From contig JBAQMG010000076.1 of NCBI GenBank assembly GCA_049302575.1, positions 1 through 44,188 of the forward strand: a stretch of 44,188 nucleotides of DNA, read 5' to 3'. Shown piece by piece: positions 30,414 to 39,365 of this stretch. The notes under the pieces are model-generated. The model saw nothing but the letters and a program-made list of their open reading frames with translations, had not been told where the DNA came from and did no database searches. The position numbers and the translations under genes are program-made. This stretch comes from JBAQMG01 sp049302575. Its GTDB lineage: Bacteria > Bacillota > Desulfitobacteriia > Desulfitobacteriales > Desulfitobacteriaceae. Within the stretch, counting starts at the first letter, position 1, and each line of letters starts with the position of its first letter.

Positions 30414-33095
30414 GTGGATTTTTTTCAAAAAGAAGTACAAGAAGTTATCGATGAATTAAAGAGTAATGAAGAAATGGGATTATCAACAGCTGAAGTTGAA
30501 GCAAGACTTCTGCGTTATGGGAAAAATGCTTTTACCCCTAAAGAGAAGGGAAGTATTTTTGAAAAAATATTTGATAGTTTAAAAGAACCTTTGATCATAA
30601 TTCTTTTGATTTCTGGGTTAATATCCCTAGCTATGGGTCACCTAGCCGATGGATTAGGAATCTTCGTCGCTGTTTTAATTGCCACATCCATTGCCATCAT
30701 TCAAGAGGGTAAATCGGATAAAGCCTTTGATGCCTTATCGAAGCTGAGTGAAGACGTTCATGTGAAAGTAGTACGAGATAGTAAAATAGTCTATATATCC
30801 CAGAGCGACCTTACCCTAGGGGATATTATACATTTGGAAACGGGAGATAAAGTTCCTGCAGACGCGAGAGTAGTGCATTCGTCTAGCCTCGGCATAGACG
30901 AATCGATGCTTACCGGTGAGGCTGACGCCGCTTCTAAGAGTTCCGCAAAAATTGATAGAGAAAACTGTCCGCTGGCTGAACGAAAAAATATGCTCTACTC
31001 AGGGACTATGGTGCTTGAAGGTAGGGTAATTGCCCTTGTCACTTCCATTGGGGACGAGACTGAAATGGGCAAAATTGCCAACGAACTAAAAGAAGAAACA
31101 ACTTCTCAAACTCCGCTTCAACAAAAATTAGCGGATCTGGGAAAAAGAATTTCTATCATCGGTTCAATCGCGGCTGCAGGGATCTTTCTCTTCGAAGTGT
31201 TTACTATGTATCGACAAGGAATTCTGGTGCTGGACAATATCAGTGCTGCTCTGCCTGGTATAAAAGATGCCTTTGTTACTTCCGTAGCCTTGATCGTGGC
31301 GGCAGTACCTGAGGGCTTGCCAACTATGGTGGCCATTACCCTGGCCTTTAACATGCAGAAAATGGCTAAAAATAATGCCTTAGTTCGTAAGCTGATTGCC
31401 TGTGAAACCATTGGCTCTGTGAATGTTATCTGTTCTGATAAAACAGGGACTTTGACAGAAAACAAGATGACCGTGGTGGATGTTTGGTGTGATGGGAAAG
31501 TCGTTCCGATCGATAAAATACCCTGTATGGAAATGCTGCAGAATTTTTGCTTAAACTCGACGGCCGATATTTCAAAAAAAGAGGATAAGTACGAATTCCT
31601 AGGAAATCCGACCGAGTGCTCCCTACTCGTCTGTGCCGATAAGAATAACATCAACTATCTGCATTTTCGCAAAGAGTTCAGCGAGCCTGTAGCTGATATT
31701 AATTTCACGTCGGCTAGGAAAATGATGTCAACAGCCTATCAAACAGAAAACGGCTTTAGAATGTATACCAAGGGTTCTCCTGAAAAAGTTTTAAACATTT
31801 GTAATCGGATACTTTATAATGGAACTGTTATCCCGATGACGCAAGAACACAAAAATGTCATTGAAGAAAGTATCACGAAACTTCAGGATAAAGCCAGACG
31901 AGTATTAGGGTTCGCCTATAATGATTTTACAGATGAGCCTCAATGGGAAGATATCTATAACGTGGAAAAAGATCTTATCTACACAGGCTTTATAGGCATC
32001 GAAGATCCTCTGCGTTCGGACGTTAAAGGGGCCATTGATCATTGTCGACAAGCCGGTATAACCGTCAAAATATTGACCGGAGATAATATCAATACCGCCA
32101 GAGCCATCGCCAATCAACTCGGAATCGTCAAAGAAGACTCTTTAGTCCTTGAAGTCACGGATATCGAAGCGATGAGTGATCAAGAGTTAAAGAGCAAGCT
32201 CGATAAAATAGTGGTCATTGCTCGATCAAATCCTACCGCTAAAATGAGAGTTGTCAAACTTTTAAAGGAAAACAATAACTCAGTGGTTGTAACTGGGGAT
32301 GGGATTAATGACGCTCCTGCCTTGAAGGCAGCGGATGTCGGGGTTGCTATGGGGATCGCGGGCACGGAAGTGTCCAAGGAAGCCGCGGATATCGTCTTAT
32401 TAGATGACTCTTTCTCCACAATAGTTCAGGCTATTAAGTGGGGCCGAGGTATTTATGAAAACTTCCAGCGCTTTATTCAGTTCCAACTTACCGTGAATGT
32501 TGTCGCCTTTGTCACGGTTATCTTGGCAGAACTCATGGGGTATAAAATGCCCTTTACGACTATACAGTTGTTATGGGTCAATATTATCATGGATGGACCG
32601 CCAGCCTTAACTTTGGGTCTAGAACCTCCGAGAGAGCATTTGCTTGAAAAACAGCCCATCAAGAGAAATGCTTCAATCGTTACTAAGGACATGCTGTTTA
32701 AAATAATTACAAATGGTTTATTTATTGTAACTGCCTTACTGTTGCTTATGAAAACGCCATTCCTAGGTGGTACTGAGGCACAACAATCGACCATTGTGTT
32801 TACTTCGTTTGTTTTGTTCCAGTTATGGAATGCCTTTAATAGTAGGGAGTTTGGAGTCGTAAGCATTTTCCCCAATATTTATAGAAATAAAGTTATGGTT
32901 GGGGTCGTATTATTGACTTTCCTCGTTCAGATCTTAGTCACACAGTATGGTGGAAATGTCTTTAAAACAGTTCCTCTCGAAGCGGATCTGTGGCTTAAGA
33001 TTGTTGGCTTCACCTTTAGTGTTGTGCTCTTTAGTGAATTGATAAAACTTCTAACGAAAGCAATTCAAGGAATCTTTCCGAATAGTAACTCTTAA
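30414..33095 (+). CDS. PMCA-type P-type ATPase, probable Mn2+ (or Ca2+) exporter
   Basis: This 893-aa P2-type ATPase has ten predicted membrane helices. The phosphorylation site CSDKTGTLTENK lies at about residue 342, GDGINDAPAL at about 628, and the helix-4 ion motif reads VAAVPEGLPTMV. In helix 6, WVNIIMDGPPA keeps the Asn and Asp of the single plasma-membrane Ca2+-ATPase site. The actuator loop reads LTGEA instead of the usual TGES. Sequence alone says calcium, but the Mn2+ riboswitch upstream and the similarity in arrangement to Lactococcus yoaB argue for manganese export. The start is GTG at 30414 with AAGGAGG 10 nt upstream. It is embedded, on the opposite strand, between the two halves of the Ter cluster. 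Confidence 0.9.
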   Translation: MDFFQKEVQEVIDELKSNEEMGLSTAEVEARLLRYGKNAFTPKEKGSIFEKIFDSLKEPLIIILLISGLISLAMGHLADGLGIFVAVLIATSIAIIQEGKSDKAFDALSKLSEDVHVKVVRDSKIVYISQSDLTLGDIIHLETGDKVPADARVVHSSSLGIDESMLTGEADAASKSSAKIDRENCPLAERKNMLYSGTMVLEGRVIALVTSIGDETEMGKIANELKEETTSQTPLQQKLADLGKRISIIGSIAAAGIFLFEVFTMYRQGILVLDNISAALPGIKDAFVTSVALIVAAVPEGLPTMVAITLAFNMQKMAKNNALVRKLIACETIGSVNVICSDKTGTLTENKMTVVDVWCDGKVVPIDKIPCMEMLQNFCLNSTADISKKEDKYEFLGNPTECSLLVCADKNNINYLHFRKEFSEPVADINFTSARKMMSTAYQTENGFRMYTKGSPEKVLNICNRILYNGTVIPMTQEHKNVIEESITKLQDKARRVLGFAYNDFTDEPQWEDIYNVEKDLIYTGFIGIEDPLRSDVKGAIDHCRQAGITVKILTGDNINTARAIANQLGIVKEDSLVLEVTDIEAMSDQELKSKLDKIVVIARSNPTAKMRVVKLLKENNNSVVVTGDGINDAPALKAADVGVAMGIAGTEVSKEAADIVLLDDSFSTIVQAIKWGRGIYENFQRFIQFQLTVNVVAFVTVILAELMGYKMPFTTIQLLWVNIIMDGPPALTLGLEPPREHLLEKQPIKRNASIVTKDMLFKIITNGLFIVTALLLLMKTPFLGGTEAQQSTIVFTSFVLFQLWNAFNSREFGVVSIFPNIYRNKVMVGVVLLTFLVQILVTQYGGNVFKTVPLEADLWLKIVGFTFSVVLFSELIKLLTKAIQGIFPNSNS

Positions 33096-33141
33096 TTGAG
33101 AAATTAAGAGCCCACCTCTTTCATTATTAATTTGAATTTTT

Positions 33142-33178
33142 AGAAGAGCGGAGTGTCTTACTAACACTCCGCTCTTCT
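33142..33178. terminator. bidirectional terminator between the ATPase and terD
   Basis: A perfect 15-bp stem (AGAAGAGCGGAGTGT with its complement at 33164-33178) has a 7-nt loop. It lies between two convergent genes. T-richness is modest on both sides. Confidence 0.8.
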
Positions 33179-33188
33179 TCTTATGTTA

Positions 33189-33767
33189 TTAGACGTTTAG
33201 ACCAAAATCCTTGCAAAGTCCAGCAAGACCATTTTGGTAGCCACTCCCATTGGCATTAAACTTCCATTCGCTGTTATTACGATAAAACTCTCCAACCACG
33301 ATCGCGGTTTCGACAGAAAAATCTTCTCCAAGATCATAGCGGATAAGTTCTACCCCAGTAGCTTCATTTAACACACGCACATAGGCATTGGATACCTGAC
33401 CAAAATTTTGATTGCGTGCTTGAGCATCATTAATTGTAATTGTAAAAGCAATTTTCTCAATTCCAGCAGCTACTAGGCTTAAATCAACCTTGATTTGTTC
33501 ATCATCCCCATCACCAGCGCCTGTTAAATTATCACCTGTATGCATAACCGAGCCATCACTACTCTTAGGATTGTTATAAAAAACAAAATCTGTTTCATTA
33601 ATAGTTTTACCCTGCGCATTCAAGAGAAAGGCTGAAGAATCTAAATCAAAATCTTTTCCACCATCGTATTTGTTGACATCCCAACCGAGACCAACGATTA
33701 CTTTTGTAAGCCCTGGATTAGTTTTTGTAAGATCTACTTTTTGACCTTTTTGTAAACTGATTGCCAT
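33189..33767 (-). CDS. terD: TerD family protein
   Basis: The 192-aa protein is a stand-alone TerD domain. Calcium-binding acidic motifs are intact: FDLDSSAFLLNAQGK, HTGDNLTGAGDGDDEQIKVD and the C-terminal EFYRNNSEWKFNANGSGYQNG. TerD proteins bind Ca2+ and are thought to scaffold membrane-linked stress complexes. It is last in a two-gene pair with the TerD at 33.8 kb (27-nt gap) and ends at a strong terminator. It resembles the TerD half of the 24.9-kb fusion more than its neighbour does. Confidence 0.95.
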   Translation of the reverse strand: MAISLQKGQKVDLTKTNPGLTKVIVGLGWDVNKYDGGKDFDLDSSAFLLNAQGKTINETDFVFYNNPKSSDGSVMHTGDNLTGAGDGDDEQIKVDLSLVAAGIEKIAFTITINDAQARNQNFGQVSNAYVRVLNEATGVELIRYDLGEDFSVETAIVVGEFYRNNSEWKFNANGSGYQNGLAGLCKDFGLNV

Positions 33768-33794
33768 TTTACTAGTCCTCCTTTAATTATTGTA

Positions 33795-34409
33795 TTATTG
33801 GTAACGACGAATTAATTCACTAAGTGAACCATCCAGCGTGCCTTCGCCAATAGCAGCAAATTTCCACTCCGTATTATGTCGATAAACCTCAGCAATAATC
33901 AGACCAGTTTTTCCGGTATAATTCTCGCTCAAATTAAAGCGGCAGAGTTCATTTCCATTCGCAGGATTAACCACACGTATAAAGGCGTTAGTAATCAGCC
34001 CAAAATCTTGTTTGCGTTTTATACAATCATAAATGTTAACTACAAAAACGATTTTAAAAACATCGCTGGGCACTTTACTCAAATCAAGTTGAATTTGCTC
34101 GTCATCGCCCTCGCCGTCCCCCGTACGATTATCTCCGCTATGCTTCACGCTTCCGTCAGGGCTCTGAAGATTGCCGAAATAAACTAAACGTTCTTTTCGC
34201 GTAAGCTTTTCCTTTTGATCAAGCATTACCGCAGAAGCATCACAGTCAATCGCTTGCGAGGTTCCGCCACTTAGTAGTCCTCCGAGAAAACCTTTACCTG
34301 TTTTACCTGGTTTTTGCGCTTCATCCCAGCCTAAACCCACCAGAATTTTAGTTAAACCAGGATTCCCTTTGGTTAAGTCAATTTTTTGCCCTTTTTGTAA
34401 ACTGATCAT
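33795..34409 (-). CDS. TerD family protein (divergent paralogue)
   Basis: The 204-aa TerD domain has an insertion near residues 33-53 (KPGKTGKGFLGGLLSGGTSQ), a glycine-rich hydrophobic loop not found in the neighbour. Acidic motifs read IDCDASAVMLDQ and HSGDNRTGDGEGDDEQIQL. It is closest to the TerZ/TerD group. The ATG has AAAGGAGG 10 nt upstream. It starts 151 nt after the HAD gene and may have its own promoter. Confidence 0.92.
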   Translation of the reverse strand: MISLQKGQKIDLTKGNPGLTKILVGLGWDEAQKPGKTGKGFLGGLLSGGTSQAIDCDASAVMLDQKEKLTRKERLVYFGNLQSPDGSVKHSGDNRTGDGEGDDEQIQLDLSKVPSDVFKIVFVVNIYDCIKRKQDFGLITNAFIRVVNPANGNELCRFNLSENYTGKTGLIIAEVYRHNTEWKFAAIGEGTLDGSLSELIRRYQ

Positions 34410-34467
34410 TATTATTTTCCTCCTTTATTATGGATCAAGAGAATCAAGCTACCTACTTATGATTTTT

Positions 34468-34495
34468 CAGTTTAATTGAACCTTGCTTTAAACTG
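34468..34495. repeat. inverted repeat upstream of the terD pair
   Basis: CAGTTTAA (34468-34475) and TTAAACTG (34488-34495) are exact complements around 12 nt. They lie in the 151-nt gap between the HAD gene and the TerD pair, with no T-run, so an operator is more likely than a terminator. Confidence 0.45.
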
Positions 34496-34560
34496 GTAAA
34501 AAATTAGAATTTATAAACACAGTGCACAATTACTTAACCCTTTCCAAAGTGTTCCCTTGT

Positions 34561-35409
34561 TTATGCACTGATTATAGTATTTCCACAGTTTTCCACATTT
34601 AAATCACATAGCTTGAGCATTATAGTCAATATTTCTTCAGCTGAAACAATTCCGCTGGAATTAGTAATGTGCAAAAAGCTTAAATCGATCAGCCCATGTA
34701 CATAAAGTGAATGAAGCTCACCATGCTGAGGAACTATACCTTGATTAGCATATTTTAACATACTTAAGTCTAGTAAGGAATCCCCAGCAGCAATGACTCT
34801 ACTGTCACCCTCGTTTTCCTTGATATAGGCAACAGCATTCCGTTTACTGACATAGTTTGGCACTAAATACAACTTCCTGCCTTGGAGCGAGACGTCCCAA
34901 TTTTGCTGCTTTGCCCATTCAGTGAAATCCTGCAACTCTCTATCGGGAATCTTTTCACGATCAACTATGCAGTAGTAAAAAAGTCCGTCCGCAATCTTAC
35001 CAGAAGTAGTTGCTACCCAACTGTCATTCCTAATTTCGTTAAATCTGTTTATAATATCTTCAAGCAGCATAGCATCACTACATAAACTCTTAATATGGCT
35101 ATTCCAGCCTTCATCTTCTTGATTATTGATAAAAATTGTTCCACCATTGCCAGTTACCGCATACTTAGGAATGATTTCATTTTGGAAAAGGTGTATTCGT
35201 CTATACTGGAGTTTGGTTCGCGTCGTAACCGGTACAAAAAGAAGCCGCTTGGGGAGTTCTTTCAACATCCTTAGCGCATTTTTGGTCATAAATGAAATAG
35301 GTTTGTTCTCATAAATCTCGACAGAACAAACTTTTTCCTTCCATTCCTCTCCTTCAAACGTGCGTGGAGAATAGATCAAGGTTCTATCCAAATCACTCGC
35401 AAATAGCAT
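34561..35409 (-). CDS. HAD-superfamily phosphatase of the Ter biosynthetic module
   Basis: The protein has 282 aa. HAD motif I is ASDLDRTLI (nucleophile Asp), motif II falls in FVPVTTRT, and motif IV is GDSLLDLSML. The cap resembles the sucrose-phosphatase/Cof (IIB) type. HAD genes of this kind are a fixed part of the Ter-linked set with phosphoribosyltransferase-like and C-C lyase genes, where a nucleoside-like product has been proposed. The start ATG directly follows the stop of the StiP gene, so they are coupled. Confidence 0.85.
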   Translation of the reverse strand: MLFASDLDRTLIYSPRTFEGEEWKEKVCSVEIYENKPISFMTKNALRMLKELPKRLLFVPVTTRTKLQYRRIHLFQNEIIPKYAVTGNGGTIFINNQEDEGWNSHIKSLCSDAMLLEDIINRFNEIRNDSWVATTSGKIADGLFYYCIVDREKIPDRELQDFTEWAKQQNWDVSLQGRKLYLVPNYVSKRNAVAYIKENEGDSRVIAAGDSLLDLSMLKYANQGIVPQHGELHSLYVHGLIDLSFLHITNSSGIVSAEEILTIMLKLCDLNVENCGNTIISA

Positions 35410-36567
35410 TTAACTCTCCTTTAAGTTTTTAACAATCCCACAACAGGAATAACTAAGCTGAGGGTATTCTTCAACTGGTACTCCTTTATCTAAGGCCAAC
35501 ACCAAAATATGTCTTAGATTGGGATTCGAACGTTTATCCACAAGGATTTTCCAAGGTAGCCTTCTCAATAAAACCCTTGTGGTTTCCCCGACACCTGGTT
35601 TAATAAAATTAATATCCTCGATTCCCAAGCGTTCTTGAATTAGCTTGATAGCTTTTAAGCCTTGCCAAGTCACTGAAGGGTCGTTTTTAGAATGCTTGTC
35701 TGCTTCTTTTTGAGCTTTTTCCCTGATCGTTTCAAATTCAGTAGTAATCCTATTAATAAATATATTAGAAACGTCAGCTTCCCTAAGTTCCTGATAAAAT
35801 TTCGCACCGTGAAAGTCATTTTCTCCAATAAGGTCAGCTCTACACACTGTTCGACTGATTAATCCGGATACGGTTGAATTCAAACAGGCACTGGGGATTA
35901 AAAAATCTTCTCTAGTCCCATAGGTTTGAACACAATGACCAGGGTCGGCCAGCACCGCTAAATCATCATCCAATCGGTGGCCGTATTTACCTTCAAACGT
36001 CTGACAGGCTTGGCTTAAAACACTGGTAATCGTGCCTTTACCAGTCCAGCCATCAATGAATTGCAACTTGACTCCAGGATGCTTCTGCAGAATATAGTGT
36101 AGAGCATTCTCATCAATACCCTTGTCTCGAATAATGGAAATACTATAATGGGCTAAATCTAGGTCATAACATTGAAGAATATAGCGTTTAATTAAGACGC
36201 CGATGGGTGTACCAGCTCTAGCTAAAGAGACAAGAATCACGTTAGAGCCATTTCTTTTTAAGATAAGTTCCGAAACCTTCCCGACAGCAAGAGCCACCTT
36301 TGCGGCACTTTCATTCAAGGTTTGATAAAATAGCTTCATATACTCTGACGTCGGCTGATATTCAAGGGGCAGCATTTCCGAATAGTGGCCACCAGATTGG
36401 ATATTTTCTTCTCTTTGTTGAAGATCCGTCTCCTCAATTAACCCTTTGAGATCCTTTAATAAAAAAACAACCTCGTTGGGACTATAGCTCCCGCTTCCCA
36501 TGGGAGTAGGAGTTAACCCTACTTTAGTTAATTCCGTTAATAAGTTCGTTAATGCTTGCTTTGACAA
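35410..36567 (-). CDS. StiP-like protein with C-terminal PELOTA RNA-binding domain
   Basis: The protein has 385 aa. The N-terminal two thirds follow the StiP/PRTase-like family of Ter operons (GSGSYSPNEVVFLLKD, VLVSLARAGTPIGVLIKRYI, LQFIDGWTGKGTITSVL, the last resembling a PRPP-binding loop). The C-terminal 95 residues (INFIKPGVGETTRVLLRR, then NPNLRHILVLALDKGVPVEE) match the PELOTA RNA-binding fold. The family has been called cysteine protease StiP, but the loop suggests phosphoribosyl chemistry. Start is TTG at 36567 with a poorly spaced GGAAGGGA. Confidence 0.82.
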   Translation of the reverse strand: MSKQALTNLLTELTKVGLTPTPMGSGSYSPNEVVFLLKDLKGLIEETDLQQREENIQSGGHYSEMLPLEYQPTSEYMKLFYQTLNESAAKVALAVGKVSELILKRNGSNVILVSLARAGTPIGVLIKRYILQCYDLDLAHYSISIIRDKGIDENALHYILQKHPGVKLQFIDGWTGKGTITSVLSQACQTFEGKYGHRLDDDLAVLADPGHCVQTYGTREDFLIPSACLNSTVSGLISRTVCRADLIGENDFHGAKFYQELREADVSNIFINRITTEFETIREKAQKEADKHSKNDPSVTWQGLKAIKLIQERLGIEDINFIKPGVGETTRVLLRRLPWKILVDKRSNPNLRHILVLALDKGVPVEEYPQLSYSCCGIVKNLKES

Positions 36568-36611
36568 TATTTTGAAATTCCCTTCCCCTCATTTTACAAT
36601 TCATTTAACTA

Positions 36612-37982
36612 CTAACTACTAACTACAAATACTATGCGGGGAATGCCAAGGTTGTTTAAAACCTCTAGCATTGGTTCTAAGCGTTTGGCGATAACTTTTC
36701 GTTCCAAAAAGACATAGACTTCGTCATAATAATCCGAAGGGACATTATATAGATAGGTAGAAATACAAGGCTCCTCGAGGCTGGGATACGAGTACCCACA
36801 CTTAACCGCATAGTCCAAAGTGCTAGAAATATAGATTGGACTTCTAGTGGTAGAGTGATAGTCTACCCCATCTCCCATGTAAGCGGAAACCAGCATCGGG
36901 AAAAACATAAATTCTCCAGTGCCTAAACAACAGGTTTTTTGCCCTTGTCGATCTTCTTTAAGTTCCAGACCAATTTCTTTGGCTAAACTTACATTCTGTT
37001 CATTCTCTCGTTCAGAAATCCCAAAACGACCGGTTAATTTCAGGAAAGGAGACTTGTTTTCAAAGCCCTCTAAATCTTCCGAGCTAGCTTTAACAACGTT
37101 GGGAATCTCTAAATTCTTTGAAGTATATCTCACACGTTTCTTTCCAGCTCGACTCACCATAGATGGTGGATTAGCATTTCCTAAGGCTTTACCAGAGATC
37201 TCAGCCTTACCTGCTAATAGTGAAACCGTCTGAATCCTAATATTAAGTTCCTGCTCTAACACGTTAAATCTTTCTCTATCTCTTTTATTTCTCCAGTCAA
37301 GCAGTGCCACAACGATATAGATTTTTTTAGGGAACTTCTTCTGGATCTCCTTAATAAAATTCAAGGCAGTTTTTCCTGTGGTCAATTCGTCATCAATCAA
37401 AACGACCATTTCAGCGTTTTCGATCATTTTCCGATCTAAAGGGTAACACCTATGTTCAACAGCATGAGAGTGTTCTTCATCAAAGTTGAGTTGAGACTCC
37501 CACGCGGGAATCCACTCTCTTGTTGTATGAATAAAGTCAGCATTACGAAAGAAGCTAAACATCGAATGCCCTAAAGCCGTTGCTGTTTCTGCAAAACCAA
37601 TAAACAGCGTGTGTTTAGGCAAAACAAAAGGTTCACCTTCAACCCTTTCATAGACATCTTTAGTATTGCCTTTAGTGATTAGAGCGTCAAAAATTCGTTC
37701 TGTATGTTCATAACTCAAGTTATAAATATCCTTGATGAATTTAGCCCCTAAAGCAGCCCCTCCTAGTAAACCAATATACGGATCAATCGGAATATGTTTG
37801 CCGAGGATTTTGCTGACAAATAGAAACCCTCGTTTTTCATTTCTTCTTGCCGCCATGGAGACTAATGTTTCTAGGGGAATATTAAAGGGGTTGTCCACAA
37901 TTTCTAGGCTAACTGTTTGATCTCCTAAGATACTATACGTGTACTTCTTCGGTAAGCAGACTTGTGAAGTTATGCTTTTCAT
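36612..37982 (-). CDS. phosphoribosyltransferase-TRSP domain protein
   Basis: The protein has about 456 aa. The PRPP-binding signature VVLIDDELTTGKTALNFI (around residue 200) marks a type I phosphoribosyltransferase, preceded by LFIGFAETATALGHSMFSFF. The C-terminal third is the TRSP domain of Ter operons (ACMGDGVDYHS-like segment AYMGDGVDYHSTTRSPIY). It probably makes part of the proposed nucleoside-like metabolite. I start at the ATG at 37982 (MKSITSQV), with GGAG 6 nt upstream. It overlaps the end of the preceding lyase gene by 50 nt, a sign of tight coupling. Confidence 0.85.
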   Translation of the reverse strand: MKSITSQVCLPKKYTYSILGDQTVSLEIVDNPFNIPLETLVSMAARRNEKRGFLFVSKILGKHIPIDPYIGLLGGAALGAKFIKDIYNLSYEHTERIFDALITKGNTKDVYERVEGEPFVLPKHTLFIGFAETATALGHSMFSFFRNADFIHTTREWIPAWESQLNFDEEHSHAVEHRCYPLDRKMIENAEMVVLIDDELTTGKTALNFIKEIQKKFPKKIYIVVALLDWRNKRDRERFNVLEQELNIRIQTVSLLAGKAEISGKALGNANPPSMVSRAGKKRVRYTSKNLEIPNVVKASSEDLEGFENKSPFLKLTGRFGISERENEQNVSLAKEIGLELKEDRQGQKTCCLGTGEFMFFPMLVSAYMGDGVDYHSTTRSPIYISSTLDYAVKCGYSYPSLEEPCISTYLYNVPSDYYDEVYVFLERKVIAKRLEPMLEVLNNLGIPRIVFVVSS

Positions 37983-39126
37983 TAAACACTCCATATACTT
38001 TTGCTCTAAGTAGGATCTTTTTTGCCCAGTTGTAATGCGGTTTAACTTCGTTCATTTTATTGGTATACAGACTCTTAATCACTCCTAGTTGATTCTCACT
38101 GTTTTCTAAAATATCTAAAGCGTCTAAATATTCCTCATGAGTAACCACATATAAAGACTGAACAGGAATGATATGGCTCGGGTGGATAATCGTTTTCCCG
38201 ATGATTCCATTCTCTTTGTCTAGAATGACTTCCCGAACCAAACCATCAATATACTTATTGAGTAATTGACTCCTGATTTTAATCCCAGCTGCTCCATAAT
38301 GCTCTTCAAATGGACTTTTACGAAGCTGCGGTTTTAAGATACGTTCAGCATTAGAAAAGTATTCCCAAACTGACCCTGACACCACGTAATCACTTTCGAT
38401 CCTACCAAATATGTTTACAATATCTGCAATACAATCTCGAATAGCAATGATGTCATAAATCGTCACGTCGGGACCTCTTCTTAATCCAAATAAGCCAGAA
38501 AAATCAGTGGCGCCCATTCTTATATTTAATACCAGCTCACGATAATCACTTAGGAGAGTCTTAATCTCTAACATTTTCTCAAGTCTAGACTCGCAATAAA
38601 TTACTTCGTGGTTTTCTAAGATAGGCATCCCAAATAAGGGACCAATTGAACTATTGCTGTACTTTTTAAGTATTTTAAAATACTTGTACCCTCTACTGTC
38701 CGCCATAAACTTGGGAAAAACAAAACCCGTAAGTACTTGAGCATCCTCCCCTATACACTCAATCATCCGTAGCATTTGCTCCGGATTTCGTACACGGATA
38801 AATATAAGTGGTAATTTTTCAGGTAAAAGCGTTTTATTGTCAATGGCCATTTTTAGTTGTTTTACTAGTTGCACTAAGTTTTCCTCGGCAAAAGCTACTT
38901 CAGCTTCGCCTATAGAATCCTCCAAGCATAGAATCGTGGAAGCCAAACCGGGATATTTTCCCGAAATAATATCTTCAGCAATACTTATTCTTGTTCCTGG
39001 CATATAGAGTGTCGCTCCGAGAGCATGTGACAGTATAGAACGGTCAGTTTTTTTATCGATAGCTTCGGGAAGCAGGTAAAAGTTTTCTTTTTCATTTTGT
39101 TTAGATAGGTAATTAAAATGCCGCAT
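37933..39126 (-). CDS. HpcH/HpaI-like C-C bond lyase of the Ter module
   Basis: The protein has 397 aa and a TIM-barrel of the citrate lyase beta/HpcH type, Ter-associated branch. Seen are GATLYMPGTR, STILCLEDSIGEAEV (metal-binding Glu/Asp), LIFIRVRNPEQM, VLNIRMGATDFSGLFGLRR and GIIGKTIIHPSHI. The family cleaves or forms C-C bonds of acyl substrates with a divalent metal. It is the first gene of the operon lyase-PRTase-StiP-HAD, with AAGGAAAA before the ATG and a promoter about 90 nt upstream. Confidence 0.85.
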   Translation of the reverse strand: MRHFNYLSKQNEKENFYLLPEAIDKKTDRSILSHALGATLYMPGTRISIAEDIISGKYPGLASTILCLEDSIGEAEVAFAEENLVQLVKQLKMAIDNKTLLPEKLPLIFIRVRNPEQMLRMIECIGEDAQVLTGFVFPKFMADSRGYKYFKILKKYSNSSIGPLFGMPILENHEVIYCESRLEKMLEIKTLLSDYRELVLNIRMGATDFSGLFGLRRGPDVTIYDIIAIRDCIADIVNIFGRIESDYVVSGSVWEYFSNAERILKPQLRKSPFEEHYGAAGIKIRSQLLNKYIDGLVREVILDKENGIIGKTIIHPSHIIPVQSLYVVTHEEYLDALDILENSENQLGVIKSLYTNKMNEVKPHYNWAKKILLRAKVYGVFNEKHNFTSLLTEEVHV

Positions 39127-39220
39127 TGTTTTTTTCCTTTCTATTCTGCAAATTTGAAGACATTCAAAAAATTTACACTAATCCACTTGCTTCAATAAAT
39201 GTAGATAGCTTTGCTATTTT

Positions 39221-39258
39221 ATTATAAAGCATAACTGTTAATATTTTGTTAATATTTT
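39221..39258 (-). promoter_or_regulatory. Ter operon promoter with PhoP-box-like direct repeat
   Basis: A perfect TATAAT lies at 39226-39221 on the minus strand, without a proper -35. In its place the 11-bp unit GTTAATATTTT (plus strand) is repeated exactly at 39237-39247 and 39248-39258. On the transcribed strand this reads TTAACA, 5 nt, TTAACA, at about -23 to -44, with a weaker third copy (TCCACA) 11 nt further up. That is the pattern known for Bacillus PhoP boxes. Confidence 0.6.
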
Positions 39259-39330
39259 GTGGAATTTTAGTAGATAAATAAATTATTGTACAATTCCATA
39301 AAAATTAAACACTTATTTATGGCTATTAAA

Positions 39331-39365
39331 ATGCTGGCCCTCACTTTTACAATGAGGGCCAGCAT
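39331..39365 (-). terminator. terminator, probably of pcrA-ligA
   Basis: ATGCTGGCCCTCA at 39331-39343 is perfectly complementary to 39353-39365 around a 9-nt loop. On the minus strand it is followed by TTTTAATAG. It lies 190 nt past ligA and before the Ter operon promoter. Confidence 0.75.

Noticed and set aside
31118..31654. 178-codon open frame opposite the P-type ATPase
   Set aside because: Antisense shadow of a conserved enzyme; low-complexity translation and no start signals.
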